NCBI RefSeq assembly: GCF_029051725.1
Contig: NZ_JAACFU010000014.1
Span: 107,526-171,525, forward strand
Direction of reading: 5' to 3'
DNA from: Bradyrhizobium sp. CSS354
GTDB lineage: Bacteria > Pseudomonadota > Alphaproteobacteria > Rhizobiales > Xanthobacteraceae
Length of the DNA: 64,000 bases
Below, piece by piece: positions 35,010-45,890 of this stretch. The notes under the pieces are model-generated. The model saw only the letters and a program-made list of their open reading frames with translations, made no database searches and was not told the origin of the DNA. Position numbers and translations under genes: made by a program. Position 1 is the first letter of the stretch. Each line of letters starts with the position of its first letter.

Positions 35010-36364
35010 GCGTTTTCGGTATCGGCCTCGCGTACGGGATCGCGACGCTGGTCGTGATGTTTTCGGGCATGCCGATTGCGTTCGCGCTCGGCGCGGTCGC
35101 GGTCGTGTTCATGGGCATCTACATGCCCGCCGCCTCTCTCGATACGGTGACGCAGAACGTCTACGAGGAAATGGCCTCGATCACGCTGCTTTCGATCCCG
35201 CTCTTCATCCTGAAGGGCGCCGCGATCGGCAAGTCGCGCGCGGGCCAGGATCTCTACTCGGCTCTGCACGCCTGGCTGCACCGCGTCCCCGGCGGCCTCG
35301 GCGTCGCCAACGTGTTCGCCTGCGCGCTGTTTGCGGCGATGGCGGGCTCCTCGCCCGCAACCTGCTCGGCAATCGGCTCGGCCGGAATCCCCGAGATGCG
35401 CAAGCGCGGCTATTCCGGCGGTTTTGCCGCCGGCATCATCGCCGCCGGCGGCACGCTCGGCATCCTGCTGCCGCCGTCGATCACCATGATCCTGTTTGCT
35501 GTCGCCGCCGAAAAATCGCTGGGACGGCTGTTCCTCGCCGGCATTGGACCCGGCCTGCTGCTGGTCTCGTTGTTCGGCATCTACGCCGTGATCCGCTTCC
35601 GCCAGGAATATGCCGCGGCCGAAGCGATCTACAAGAACGGCGGCCCGGAAGCGGCGATCCTCGCCCGCGACGAGTACACGCTCGCGGAACGCTTCAGCGT
35701 GCTGCCGCGCGTGATCCCCTTCGTGCTGCTGCTCACCGGCGTCATGATCGCGCTCTATGGCGGCTACGCCACGCCGTCGGAGACCGCCGGCCTCGGCGGC
35801 CTCTTGGCGCTGGCATTGATTGCGGCGATCTACAGCGTGTGGCGGCCGAGCGACCTCGCCCCGATCCTGAAATCGACGATCCGGGAATCGACGATGCTGA
35901 TGATGATCATCGGCATGTCGCTGCTCTACTCCTACGTGATGAGCTATCTGCACATCTCGCAATCGGCGGCCGAATCCGTCGTCGCGATGCATCTGCCGCG
36001 CTGGGGCCTCTTGTTCGCGATCCTCGTCATGGTCGTCGTGCTCGGCTTCTTCCTGCCGCCGGTCTCGATTATTCTCATGACCGCGCCGATCATCCTGCCG
36101 CCGCTTCGCGCGGCGAACTTCGACATCATCTGGTTCGGCGTCGTCATGACTATCGTGATGGAGATGGGGCTGATCCATCCACCCGTCGGCCTCAACATCT
36201 TCGTCATCCGCAACGTCGCGCCCGACATTCCCTTGCGCGAAGTGATCTGGGGCACGCTGCCGTTCGTGCTGCTGATGATGGTCGCGGTGCTGCTGCTGTG
36301 CTTCGTGCCGGGGATCTCGACCGCGCTGCCGGATCTGGTGATGGGCCCGGACGGGAGCAGGTAA
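35006..36364 (+). CDS. TRAP transporter large permease (DctM family), system 1
   Basis: 452 residues, about 12 membrane segments, with DctM signatures such as GSAGIPEMRKRGYSGGFAAG and AAGGTLGILLPPSITMILFA, and a second inverted repeat containing PPVSIILMTAPIILPPL and HPPVGLNIFVIRN. It carries out sodium-driven transport of the DctP-bound substrate. Last gene of the unit; an inverted repeat follows immediately. The ~35-residue cytoplasmic loop (AAAEAIYKNGGPEAAILARD) is somewhat long. Confidence 0.9.
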   Translation: MSVFGIGLAYGIATLVVMFSGMPIAFALGAVAVVFMGIYMPAASLDTVTQNVYEEMASITLLSIPLFILKGAAIGKSRAGQDLYSALHAWLHRVPGGLGVANVFACALFAAMAGSSPATCSAIGSAGIPEMRKRGYSGGFAAGIIAAGGTLGILLPPSITMILFAVAAEKSLGRLFLAGIGPGLLLVSLFGIYAVIRFRQEYAAAEAIYKNGGPEAAILARDEYTLAERFSVLPRVIPFVLLLTGVMIALYGGYATPSETAGLGGLLALALIAAIYSVWRPSDLAPILKSTIRESTMLMMIIGMSLLYSYVMSYLHISQSAAESVVAMHLPRWGLLFAILVMVVVLGFFLPPVSIILMTAPIILPPLRAANFDIIWFGVVMTIVMEMGLIHPPVGLNIFVIRNVAPDIPLREVIWGTLPFVLLMMVAVLLLCFVPGISTALPDLVMGPDGSR

Positions 36365-36370
36365 AACTCC

Positions 36371-36460
36371 CGTAGGGTGGATTAGCCGAAGGCGTAATCC
36401 ACCTCTTCTCGTCAATGCGGTCAGAAAGAGGTGGGTTACGCTTCGCTAACCCACCCTACG
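36371..36460. repeat. Dispersed inverted repeat (GTAGGGTGGGTTAGC family)
   Basis: Left arm GTAGGGTGGATTAGCCGAAG plus GCGTAATCCACCTCTT; right arm AAGAGGTGGGTTACGC plus TTCGCTAACCCACCCTAC: a near-perfect ~36-bp hairpin with a short spacer. It lies between convergent genes and its right end contains the TAG stop (36456-36458) of the GntR gene. It can act as a bidirectional terminator. Confidence 0.85.
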
Positions 36461-37139
36461 ATTTCTCTTTCCGCCGCGACCGCGGTGCGATCGCCACCAC
36501 CTGCAACAGATCCTTGCGCACGGCTTCGATGTGCCGCTCCAAAAACCGGCAGGCCTCCTCGATCTTTTGCGTGCGGCAGAGCGCGATCAGATAGGCGTGC
36601 TCCTTCTCGGCGGTCCCCATCGCCTTGGTGTTGGAGAGCTGGAGACGCGTATAGCGGTCGCTGGTCTGGAGCAGTGACAGCACGATCGCCCGGGTGCGGG
36701 GCTGGGGGGCATGGACATACAACGCCATGTGGAAGTCGGCGTTGAGCTGCCCCCATTCGCTGACGTTGCGGGCCTTGATCGCCTTCTCGAAGCTCTTGTG
36801 GATGTCGTCGAGCCCCGCGAAATCCTCCACGGTGAATTGGGGGGCCGAGTGCGCCAGCAGCCGCGGCTCCAGGATCCGGCGCAGGTCGAAGACGTCGTTG
36901 ATCTCGTCCAGTGACAGCTCGGAGACGATGGCGCCCTTCTGCGGAACGATCCGCACCAGGCCCTCCGCTTCGAGCTGAAACAGCGCCTCGCGCACGGGGA
37001 TACGGCTGACGCCATAGGCCTCGCCAAGCGCATCCTGGCGCAGTTGCGATCCGGCCGGATAGGTCCCGTCGAGGATTGCCTGTCGGAGCTGGTCGACGAT
37101 CGCAGCCGACAGGGTGCGATGCTTCAGAGGCGCTTTCAT
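36456..37139 (-). CDS. GntR-family transcriptional regulator (FadR/FCD subfamily)
   Basis: 227 residues. Winged helix at the N-terminus (AIVDQLRQAILDGTYPAGSQ, LGEAYGVSRIPVREALFQLE) and an FCD ligand domain with the metal-binding His pattern (DFHMALY... and the C-terminal HIEAV). It probably represses or activates the adjacent TRAP/lyase operon in response to its substrate. ATG at 37139 (MKAPLKHRTLSAAIV) has GGAAG upstream and fits family length; an upstream ATG at 37193 would add 18 residues. The last codons and stop merge with a dispersed repeat. Confidence 0.9.
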   Translation of the reverse strand: MKAPLKHRTLSAAIVDQLRQAILDGTYPAGSQLRQDALGEAYGVSRIPVREALFQLEAEGLVRIVPQKGAIVSELSLDEINDVFDLRRILEPRLLAHSAPQFTVEDFAGLDDIHKSFEKAIKARNVSEWGQLNADFHMALYVHAPQPRTRAIVLSLLQTSDRYTRLQLSNTKAMGTAEKEHAYLIALCRTQKIEEACRFLERHIEAVRKDLLQVVAIAPRSRRKEKS

Positions 37140-37269
37140 CCGATCTTCCGTCCGTTCCCGACTCGGCCGGCCGGAACGGTCCCTGTCTTGCATGTTGATG
37201 TCATCCCGTCCCCCGCGAAAAGGTCGTGCACGCCTTCGAGGCAGCCCGCAATTCCATTTGACAGCCAAA

Positions 37270-37286
37270 ATGTATAAATTATACAT
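37270..37286. promoter_or_regulatory. 17-bp palindromic operator candidate for the GntR regulator
   Basis: ATGTATAA-A-TTATACAT is a perfect 8-bp inverted repeat in an AT island between the divergent gntR and dctQ2 genes. The half-site resembles the GT/AC-centred operators of FadR-subfamily regulators. The minus strand contains TATAAT, so the site may overlap the gntR -10 box and allow autorepression. Confidence 0.65.
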
Positions 37287-37329
37287 TCGGCCATCGCACG
37301 ACAAATCTTGCGGGCAATGGGGCCTCTTC

Positions 37330-37953
37330 ATGATCGAGCAGACGATGCCGGCCACGCGCGCGTTCAGCGTTCGACGCATGATCGTCCGCGCTTCCAGCGC
37401 CCTGCTCGCTGTCGAGCGCATCGCATTGATGGGCCTGATGTACCTGCTCACCGGCCTGATCCTGGTCAACGTCGTCACCCGCTACTCGCATTTTCCGATC
37501 TACTGGATCGACGAATCCGCGGTCTATTGCGTGGTCTGGCTGACCTTCATTGGCGCCTCCGCGATGACGCGGCTGCGGCTCGATTTCGCGGTGACGATGC
37601 TGACGGAACGTCTTTCGCCCCGCATCCGGAAGATCGCGAAGGCGATCTCGACGGGCCTCGTCGTCGTGTTCGGCCTCGCCCTGATCGTTACCTGTGTGCT
37701 CTGGATGGACCCTATCGGCCTTGCCCGCGCCGGTTTCGACGGGCGCAAGCTGGCGGCCCAGACCTTCAATTTCCTCTACACGGAGCACACCCAGACGCTG
37801 AACTGGCCGACCTGGGTGCTCTATCTGACGCTGCCGATCTTCGCGGTGTCGATGACCGTGCATGGCCTCGCCAATTTGCTGGAAGACCTCGAGCTGGTTC
37901 CGCGCACGCAACCGAAGGGCTTTGCGCTCTCCGAACTCGACGGGGTCAACTGA
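37330..37953 (+). CDS. TRAP transporter small permease (DctQ family), system 2
   Basis: 207 residues, four membrane segments: LMYLLTGLILVNVVTRYSHF, the conserved WIDESAVYCVVWLTFIGASA core and the last helix WVLYLTLPIFAVSMTVHGLA. The ATG at 37330 (MIEQTMPATRAF) was taken, though an in-frame ATG at 37345 is equally possible; an open frame further upstream crosses the operator and is not used. Its TGA overlaps the ATG of the large permease (TGATG). Confidence 0.85.
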   Translation: MIEQTMPATRAFSVRRMIVRASSALLAVERIALMGLMYLLTGLILVNVVTRYSHFPIYWIDESAVYCVVWLTFIGASAMTRLRLDFAVTMLTERLSPRIRKIAKAISTGLVVVFGLALIVTCVLWMDPIGLARAGFDGRKLAAQTFNFLYTEHTQTLNWPTWVLYLTLPIFAVSMTVHGLANLLEDLELVPRTQPKGFALSELDGVN

Positions 37954-39218
37954 TGATCACGTCGGCAGCCTTCCTCGCGATCATGCTGGTCGGCGTGCCG
38001 ATCGGCCTCTGTCTGTGTCTCGCCGGCCTGGTCTACATCGCGGCGTCAGGCAATCCCGTGCTGTTCCAGTCCTATCCGCTCCAGCTGTTCGGCGGCGTCG
38101 ACAGCTATGGCCTGATCGCCATTCCGCTCTTCATCCTGATCGGCGAGATCATGAACGGCGGCGGCATCACGCGGCGCATCGTCGATATGGCGATGGCCTT
38201 CGTCGGCTCGCTTAAAGGCGGGCTCGCCTACGTCAACATCCTCGCCAACATGTTCATCTCCTCAATCCTGGGATCGGCGACCGCACAGGTCGCGATCATG
38301 GCCCAGATCATGGTGCCGGAGATGGAGAAGAAGGGCTACGACAAGACGTTTGCGGCGGGGCTGACCGCCTATGGCGGCATGCTCGGCCCGATCATTCCGC
38401 CATCGGTGATGTTCGTGGTCTACAGCGTGCTCGCGCAGGTCTCAGTCAGCGACATGTTGATCGCCGGCATCGTGCCGGGTGTGATCCTCACCGTGATGTT
38501 CTGCGTCGTCATCGCCCTGATGGGATACATCTACAGCTATCCACGCGCCGACTATCAGACGCCGCGGCAGCGCGTGGCGACGATCCTGCGGACTTCGCCC
38601 ACCCTGCTGATCCCGATCGTCATCGTCGGCACCATCCTCGGCGGTCTCGCCAACGCGACGGAATCCGCCGCCGTCGGCGCCGTTGCCGCAGCCCTGGTCG
38701 GAAAGTTCTGGACCAGGGAGTTCGAATTCTCGCAGCTGCCGCAGATGATGCTGCGTAGCGCGATCTATGCGGCGATCGTGCTGTTCCTGGTGGCCGCCGC
38801 GGCGGTGTTCTCCTGGGTGCTGATCTTCGGCAAGGTGCCGCAGGAAACCGCCGCCTGGATCCAGACGGCCGCCAAGGACCCGATCAGCTTCATGCTGATC
38901 TGCAACGTCATCCTGCTGGTGATCGGCACAGTGATCGACGGCATTCCCGGCCTGATCATGACGGTGCCGATCCTGCTGCCGGTCGCAACCGACGTCTATC
39001 ACATCGATCCCAGGCATTTCGGCGTCGTGGTGGTGATCAACCTGGTTCTCGGCCTGTTGTCCCCGCCGGTCGGGCTCTGCTTCTTCGTCGCGGCCGCCGT
39101 CACCGGCGCCAAGCCCGGCAAGATGTTCATGGTGACCCTGCCCTTCTTCGTCATCTCCTGCGTCCTGCTGGTGCTGCTCTCGCTCTATCCGTCGCTCTCG
39201 CTGATCCTCATCAAATAG
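37953..39218 (+). CDS. TRAP transporter large permease (DctM family), system 2
   Basis: 421 residues with about 12 membrane segments and DctM motifs: ILGSATAQVAIMAQIMVPEM, AAGLTAYGGMLGPIIPPSVM and a C-terminal LLSPPVGLCFFVAAAVTGAK. It is coupled to the DctQ gene by a 1-base overlap. With the binding protein 24 bp downstream it forms a full second TRAP system in the order Q-M-P, unlike the P-Q-M order of system 1. Confidence 0.9.
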   Translation: MITSAAFLAIMLVGVPIGLCLCLAGLVYIAASGNPVLFQSYPLQLFGGVDSYGLIAIPLFILIGEIMNGGGITRRIVDMAMAFVGSLKGGLAYVNILANMFISSILGSATAQVAIMAQIMVPEMEKKGYDKTFAAGLTAYGGMLGPIIPPSVMFVVYSVLAQVSVSDMLIAGIVPGVILTVMFCVVIALMGYIYSYPRADYQTPRQRVATILRTSPTLLIPIVIVGTILGGLANATESAAVGAVAAALVGKFWTREFEFSQLPQMMLRSAIYAAIVLFLVAAAAVFSWVLIFGKVPQETAAWIQTAAKDPISFMLICNVILLVIGTVIDGIPGLIMTVPILLPVATDVYHIDPRHFGVVVVINLVLGLLSPPVGLCFFVAAAVTGAKPGKMFMVTLPFFVISCVLLVLLSLYPSLSLILIK

Positions 39219-39242
39219 GCCCGTCAAAAAGGAAGCCCGACC

Positions 39243-40226
39243 ATGCCGCTTTCACGCCGCCGCTTTCTCGCAGCCAGCGCCGCCGCATCGGTGTTCGCGC
39301 CGTCGCTGGCGCTCGCCCAGTCCAAGGAATTCCGCCTCGGCCTCATCACGCCGAACGGCCATTCCTGGAACAAGGCCGCACTCAAATTTGGCGAAGACCT
39401 CAAAGCCGCTACCAACGGCCGCCTGACCCTCACCGTGTTCCACTCCGGCCAACTCGGCAACGAGCCCGCGATGATGCAGCAATTGCAGTCCGGCGCGCTC
39501 GACATGGGCTTCATCCAGGCCGCCGAGCTCGGCTCGCGCGTGCCGCACATCGCTGCGATCAACGCGCCCTACATCGTCCGCTCGACCCCTGCGGTCGCGA
39601 AATTCGTGCGGCATCCGGCGGCGGTCAAGCTGTTCGAGGTGCTGCCGCAGGAGACCGGGACGATCGGGCTGGGCTGGGGCATCACCGGGATGCGGGCGGT
39701 ATTCTCCTCCAAGGATCTGACTTCGCTCGCCGACATCAAGGGCATGAAGCTGCGGATCAATCCGACGCCGGTCTATCGCGATTTCTACTCATCGCTGGGT
39801 GCAGCCCCGACGCCGATTCCGACGCCGCAGGTGTTCGACGCGATGGCCAACGGCCAGGTCGACGGCCTCGAAGCCGACCTCGAATTCTCCTGGAACCAGC
39901 GCTTCGACAAGGTATCGAAGGTGATCCTGCAGATGAACGCCGTCTTCATGCCGATGGCCGCAGTGGTGTCGGGCCGGGTCTGGCAGTCGCTCCCCGCCGC
40001 CGACCGCGAGCTGATCGCCAAGACCGTCAAGTCGACGCTGGATGCGCAGATCGACGAGTTGGCCTCCAACGAGCCCACCCTGATCGAGAATTTCCGCAAC
40101 GCCCCGATCCCGATCCGCCAGGTGCCAGCCGGCGATACCGAAGCTGTCATTGCCGAGTTCGACAAGATCTGGCTGCCCAAGGCACCTGTCCTCGCCGAGC
40201 TGCGCAAGGTCGGCGCCACGCTCTGA
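39243..40226 (+). CDS. TRAP transporter substrate-binding protein (DctP family), system 2
   Basis: 327 residues. A Tat-type signal (MPLSRRRFLAASAAASVFAP, cleavage near ALA|QS) is followed by the DctP fold: LITPNGHSWNKAALKF, LTLTVFHSGQLGNEPAMMQQ and IKGMKLRINPTPVYRDFYSS with the expected carboxylate-binding Arg. The AGGAAG ribosome-binding site supports the start. It lies between the permease and a DHDPS-family lyase, so the cargo is probably a keto acid or sugar acid that the lyase acts on. Confidence 0.88.
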   Translation: MPLSRRRFLAASAAASVFAPSLALAQSKEFRLGLITPNGHSWNKAALKFGEDLKAATNGRLTLTVFHSGQLGNEPAMMQQLQSGALDMGFIQAAELGSRVPHIAAINAPYIVRSTPAVAKFVRHPAAVKLFEVLPQETGTIGLGWGITGMRAVFSSKDLTSLADIKGMKLRINPTPVYRDFYSSLGAAPTPIPTPQVFDAMANGQVDGLEADLEFSWNQRFDKVSKVILQMNAVFMPMAAVVSGRVWQSLPAADRELIAKTVKSTLDAQIDELASNEPTLIENFRNAPIPIRQVPAGDTEAVIAEFDKIWLPKAPVLAELRKVGATL

Positions 40227-40300
40227 TCCCACCCGCCATCCCCTTCAAAACACCCGGCGGATCCAGCCTCCCGCCGGCAAAATCCACTCGGAGTCAAACC

Positions 40301-41227
40301 ATGAGCCGCCGCGTTTCCTGGGAAGGCGTCTTCCCGGCCGTCACCACGCAATTCCACGACGATCTCTCGCTCGACATCGCCGCGACCGCGAAGGTGATGG
40401 ACGGGCTGATCCGTGACGGCGTCTCGGGCCTGATCGTCTGCGGCTCGGTCGGCGAGAACACCTCGCTGGAGCGCAAGGAGAAGGTCGCGATCATGGAGAC
40501 CGCGAAGTCCGTCGCGGCCGGCCGCGTCCCCGTATTGTGCGGCATCGCCGAATTCACCACGGCCTTCGCGGTCGAAACCGCGAAGGAGGCCGCGCGCGTC
40601 GGCATCGACGGCGTGATGGTGATGCCGGCCCTGGTCTATTCGTCCAAGCCGCACGAGACCGCCGCGCATTTCCGCGCCGTCGCCACCGCGACGGACCTGC
40701 CGGTGATGCTCTACAACAACCCGCCGATCTACAAGAACGACGTCACGCCCGACATCCTGGCCACGCTCGCGGACGTCGAGACCGTCGTCTGCTTCAAGGA
40801 TTCCTCCGGAGATACTCGGCGCTTCATCGACACCAGGAACATGGTCGGCGATCGTTTCGTGCTGTTCGCCGGCCTCGACGACGTCATCGTCGAGAGCATC
40901 GCCATGGGCGCCGTGGGGTGGGTCTCCGGCATGTCCAACGCCTTCCCGCGCGAGGGCGAGACGCTGTTTCGCCTGGCCAAGGCGGGGCGCTTTGCCGAGG
41001 CGATGCCGCTCTACGAATGGTTCATGCCGCTCTTGCATCTCGATGCGCGCCCGGACCTCGTCCAGTGCATCAAGCTGTGCGAGCACATCATGGGCCGCGG
41101 CACCGCGCTGACGCGCCCGCCCCGCCTCGCGCTGCTGCCGCAGGAGAAGGCCGAGGTCGAGGCCATGATGGTGAAGGCGCTCAAGAGCCGGCCGCGCCTG
41201 CCCGATGTCGGGCTGAAGGCAGCCTGA
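40301..41227 (+). CDS. DHDPS/NAL-family lyase or deaminase (DapA-like)
   Basis: 308 residues, a Schiff-base TIM barrel. The pyruvate-carboxylate motif GSVGENTSL (about residue 50), the Tyr in MLYNNPPIYKN and the Schiff-base Lys in VVCFKDSSGDTRRF are all present. It is unlikely to be the housekeeping lysine enzyme: the gene is the end of a GntR-controlled TRAP operon. Family members in such operons cleave or deaminate 2-keto sugar acids, sialic acids or pyrroline-4-hydroxy-2-carboxylate from hydroxyproline. I cannot choose among these from sequence. ATG follows a 74-bp gap after dctP. Confidence 0.85.
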   Translation: MSRRVSWEGVFPAVTTQFHDDLSLDIAATAKVMDGLIRDGVSGLIVCGSVGENTSLERKEKVAIMETAKSVAAGRVPVLCGIAEFTTAFAVETAKEAARVGIDGVMVMPALVYSSKPHETAAHFRAVATATDLPVMLYNNPPIYKNDVTPDILATLADVETVVCFKDSSGDTRRFIDTRNMVGDRFVLFAGLDDVIVESIAMGAVGWVSGMSNAFPREGETLFRLAKAGRFAEAMPLYEWFMPLLHLDARPDLVQCIKLCEHIMGRGTALTRPPRLALLPQEKAEVEAMMVKALKSRPRLPDVGLKAA

Positions 41228-41250
41228 TCCTGCAAGAGCTCTCTCTGCTG

Positions 41251-41335
41251 TCATTGCGAGGAGCCCTTGCGACGAAGCAATCCAGACTTTTCCCGCGGAG
41301 GGACTCTGGATTGCTTCGCTGCGCTCGCAATGACG
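41251..41335. repeat. Dispersed inverted repeat (TCATTGCGAGGAGC family) between convergent genes
   Basis: TCATTGCGAGGAGCCCTTGC-GACGAAGCAATCCAGA on the left and TCTGGATTGCTTCG...GCTCGCAATGA on the right make an imperfect hairpin of ~85 bp. The motif is widespread in Bradyrhizobium and Rhodopseudomonas. It lies between the DapA-like gene and the converging HMG-CoA lyase gene and likely terminates both. Confidence 0.8.
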
Positions 41336-41340
41336 GAGAA

Positions 41341-42252
41341 CTAGGAACGGGCGCGCCTTTTCTTCGCGTTCAGCGCGGACGCCACGCGGCTCACCGGCGG
41401 CTTGCCCAGCACTGCGCTCATCTCGTTCGTCGCCCCCAGCAACCGGTCCATATCGACGCCCGTCCTGACGCCCATGCCCTCGAGCATGTAGACGACATCT
41501 TCGGTCGCGACATTGCCGGTCGCGCCCGGCGCGTACGGACAACCGCCGAGGCCGCCGGCGGCGGCGTCGATGACGCGGACGCCCTCCTCCATCCCCGCAT
41601 AGAGGTTGGCGAGCGCCTGGCCGTAGGTGTCGTGAAAATGCATCGCGAGCTTCGCAGGCGGGATATTGGCGCTGACCGCGCGCAGCATCTCCTTGGCTTT
41701 GGCCGGCGTGCCGACGCCGATGGTGTCGCCGAGCGAGATCTCGTAGCAGCCGAGCTCCCACAGCGTGGTGGCGAGATCGGCCACCGCCTTCGGCTTGATC
41801 TCGCCGTCGAACGGACAGCCCAGCACGCAAGAGATATAGCCGCGGACCTTGACACCATCGGCGTTGGCGCGCGCCAGCACGGGCCTAAACCGCTCGATGG
41901 ATTCGGCGACCGTGCAATTGATGTTGGCCCGCGAAAAGCCCTCGGAGGCCGCGGCGAACACGGAGACCACCTTCGCGCCCGCGGCGCGCGCGGCGTCATA
42001 GCCCTTCTCGTTCGGCACCAGCACGTGGAATTCGGCGCCAGTCAGGTGGCTGACGCCGCGCAGCACAGCCTCCGAGCTCGCCATCTGCGGGATCGCCTTG
42101 GGCGAGACGAAGGCGCCGACCTCGACTGTATTGAGGCCGGCGGCAACCAGCGCCTCGATGAAGGCGATGCGGGCCTCGACGCTGACCGCCGTCTTCTCGT
42201 TCTGCAAGCCGTCGCGCGGCCCCATTTCGATGATGCGGACCTGATCGCTCAT
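41341..42252 (-). CDS. liuE: Hydroxymethylglutaryl-CoA lyase
   Basis: 303 residues (also called mvaB). HMGL-like TIM barrel with the N-terminal metal/substrate motif IEMGPRDGLQNEK, a mid-chain metal-binding pair (AMHFHDTYGQALAN) and the catalytic Cys in GGLGGCPYAPGATGNVATED. It splits HMG-CoA to acetoacetate and acetyl-CoA, the last step of leucine degradation. Fourth gene of the leftward liuA-liuB-liuD-liuE operon, 1 bp after liuD. Confidence 0.93.
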   Translation of the reverse strand: MSDQVRIIEMGPRDGLQNEKTAVSVEARIAFIEALVAAGLNTVEVGAFVSPKAIPQMASSEAVLRGVSHLTGAEFHVLVPNEKGYDAARAAGAKVVSVFAAASEGFSRANINCTVAESIERFRPVLARANADGVKVRGYISCVLGCPFDGEIKPKAVADLATTLWELGCYEISLGDTIGVGTPAKAKEMLRAVSANIPPAKLAMHFHDTYGQALANLYAGMEEGVRVIDAAAGGLGGCPYAPGATGNVATEDVVYMLEGMGVRTGVDMDRLLGATNEMSAVLGKPPVSRVASALNAKKRRARS

Positions 42253-42253
42253 C

Positions 42254-44257
<2,004 letters not shown>

Positions 44258-44261
44258 CGCA

Positions 44262-45866
44262 TCACATCCTGAACAGGCCGAATTTCGTCGGTTCGATCGG
44301 CGCATTCGACGCCGCCGAGAGGCCGAGGCCGAGCACCAGCCTTGTATCGGCCGGGTCGATCACGCCGTCGTCCCACAGCCGCGCGGTCGCATAGTATGGA
44401 TGCCCCTGGCTCTCATATTGCGCGCGGATCGGGCTGCGGAATGTCTCCTCGTCTTCTTTCGACCAGCTATCGCCCTTGGCTTCGATATTGTCGCGGCGGA
44501 CCTGGCTCAGCACCATCGAGGCCTGCTCGCCGCCCATCACCGAGATGCGCGCGTTCGGCCACATCCACAGGAAGCGCGGCGAGTAGGCGCGGCCGCACAT
44601 GCCGTAATTGCCGGCGCCGTAGGAGCCGCCGATCACGACGGTGAATTTCGGCACCGAGGCGGTCGCCACCGCCGTCACGAGCTTGGCACCATCCCGCGCG
44701 ATGCCGCCGGCTTCGTATTTCTTACCGACCATGAAGCCCGTGATGTTCTGCAGGAACACCAGCGGAATGCCGCGCTGGCAGCATAGCTCGATGAAATGCG
44801 CCCCCTTCAGCGAGCTCTCGCTGAACAGGATGCCGTTGTTGGCGATGATGCCGACTGGAAAACCCCAGATGTGGGCGAAGCCGCAGACCAGCGTCGTGCC
44901 GTAGAGCTTCTTGAATTCGTCGAACTCGGAACCATCAACGACGCGCGCAATGATGTCGCGCACGTCGAACGGCTTGCGCCCGTCGACGGGCACCACGCCG
45001 TAGATCTCCTCCGCCGCAAACAAGGGATCGCGCGGCGGATGCATGTTGAGGTTCGGTCGCACGGATGGCTTCAGCGTGCCGACGATGCGGCGGGCGATGC
45101 CGATCGCGTGCGCGTCGTTCTGGGCGTAATGATCGGTCACACCCGATTGCCGCGAATGCACGTCGGCGCCGCCGAGCTCTTCCGCGGTCACCACTTCGCC
45201 CGTCGCCGCCTTCACCAGCGGCGGCCCACCGAGGAAGATCGTGCCTTGATTGCGCACGATGATGCTCTCGTCCGACATCGCGGGGACATAGGCGCCGCCG
45301 GCCGTGCAGGACCCCATCACGATGGCAATCTGCGGGATTCCTTGCGAGGACATCTGGGCCTGGTTGTAGAAGATGCGGCCGAAATGCCGCTCGTCCGGAA
45401 AGATCTCGTCCTGGAGCGGCAGGAAAGCGCCGCCGGAATCGACCATGTAGACACAGGGAAGATTGTTCTGCCGCGCCACGTCCTGCGCGCGCAGATGCTT
45501 CTTCACGGTCATGGGATAATAGGTGCCGCCCTTGATGGTGGCGTCGTTGGCGACGATCACGCATTCGCGGCCCGCGATGCGCCCGAGCCCGGTGACGACG
45601 CTCGCCGAATGCACGTCGCCGCCATAGAGGCCATAGGCCGCGAGCGGCGACAGCTCCATGAACGCGGTGCCGGGATCGACCAAGAGGTCGACGCGCTCGC
45701 GCGCCAGCATCTTGCCGCGCGACGTGTGTCGGTTGCGCGAGACCTCGCCGCCGCCGCCGGCGACCTGGCTCAGCTTTTCGCGCAGATCCGCGACGAGGGT
45801 GCGCATGGCCTCGGAATTGCGTGCAAAGTCCGATGAAGACGTATCGATGCTGGAATGGAGCGGCAT
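44262..45866 (-). CDS. liuB: Methylcrotonyl-CoA carboxylase, carboxyltransferase beta subunit
   Basis: 534 residues. Acyl-CoA carboxyltransferase with N-terminal HTSRGKMLARERVDLLVDPG, the oxyanion-hole glycines in VMGSCTAGGAYVPAMSDES and the second domain containing GGSYGAGNYGMCGRAYSPRF. It transfers CO2 from carboxybiotin on LiuD to 3-methylcrotonyl-CoA. Second gene of the operon; four bases separate it from liuD. Confidence 0.93.
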   Translation of the reverse strand: MPLHSSIDTSSSDFARNSEAMRTLVADLREKLSQVAGGGGEVSRNRHTSRGKMLARERVDLLVDPGTAFMELSPLAAYGLYGGDVHSASVVTGLGRIAGRECVIVANDATIKGGTYYPMTVKKHLRAQDVARQNNLPCVYMVDSGGAFLPLQDEIFPDERHFGRIFYNQAQMSSQGIPQIAIVMGSCTAGGAYVPAMSDESIIVRNQGTIFLGGPPLVKAATGEVVTAEELGGADVHSRQSGVTDHYAQNDAHAIGIARRIVGTLKPSVRPNLNMHPPRDPLFAAEEIYGVVPVDGRKPFDVRDIIARVVDGSEFDEFKKLYGTTLVCGFAHIWGFPVGIIANNGILFSESSLKGAHFIELCCQRGIPLVFLQNITGFMVGKKYEAGGIARDGAKLVTAVATASVPKFTVVIGGSYGAGNYGMCGRAYSPRFLWMWPNARISVMGGEQASMVLSQVRRDNIEAKGDSWSKEDEETFRSPIRAQYESQGHPYYATARLWDDGVIDPADTRLVLGLGLSAASNAPIEPTKFGLFRM

Positions 45867-45890
45867 GTTGATTCCAATTGCGTGAAGGTT

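Noticed and set aside
40301..41227. Naming the DHDPS-family gene dapA
   Set aside because: The operon context is a regulated TRAP transporter; the lysine-pathway role is not supported, so no gene symbol was given.
39785..41830. 681-codon minus-strand frame across dctP2, the DapA-like gene and liuE
   Set aside because: It spans a dispersed repeat (translated as the typical RHCERSEAIQSPS junk) and lies opposite or out of frame with three well-supported genes.
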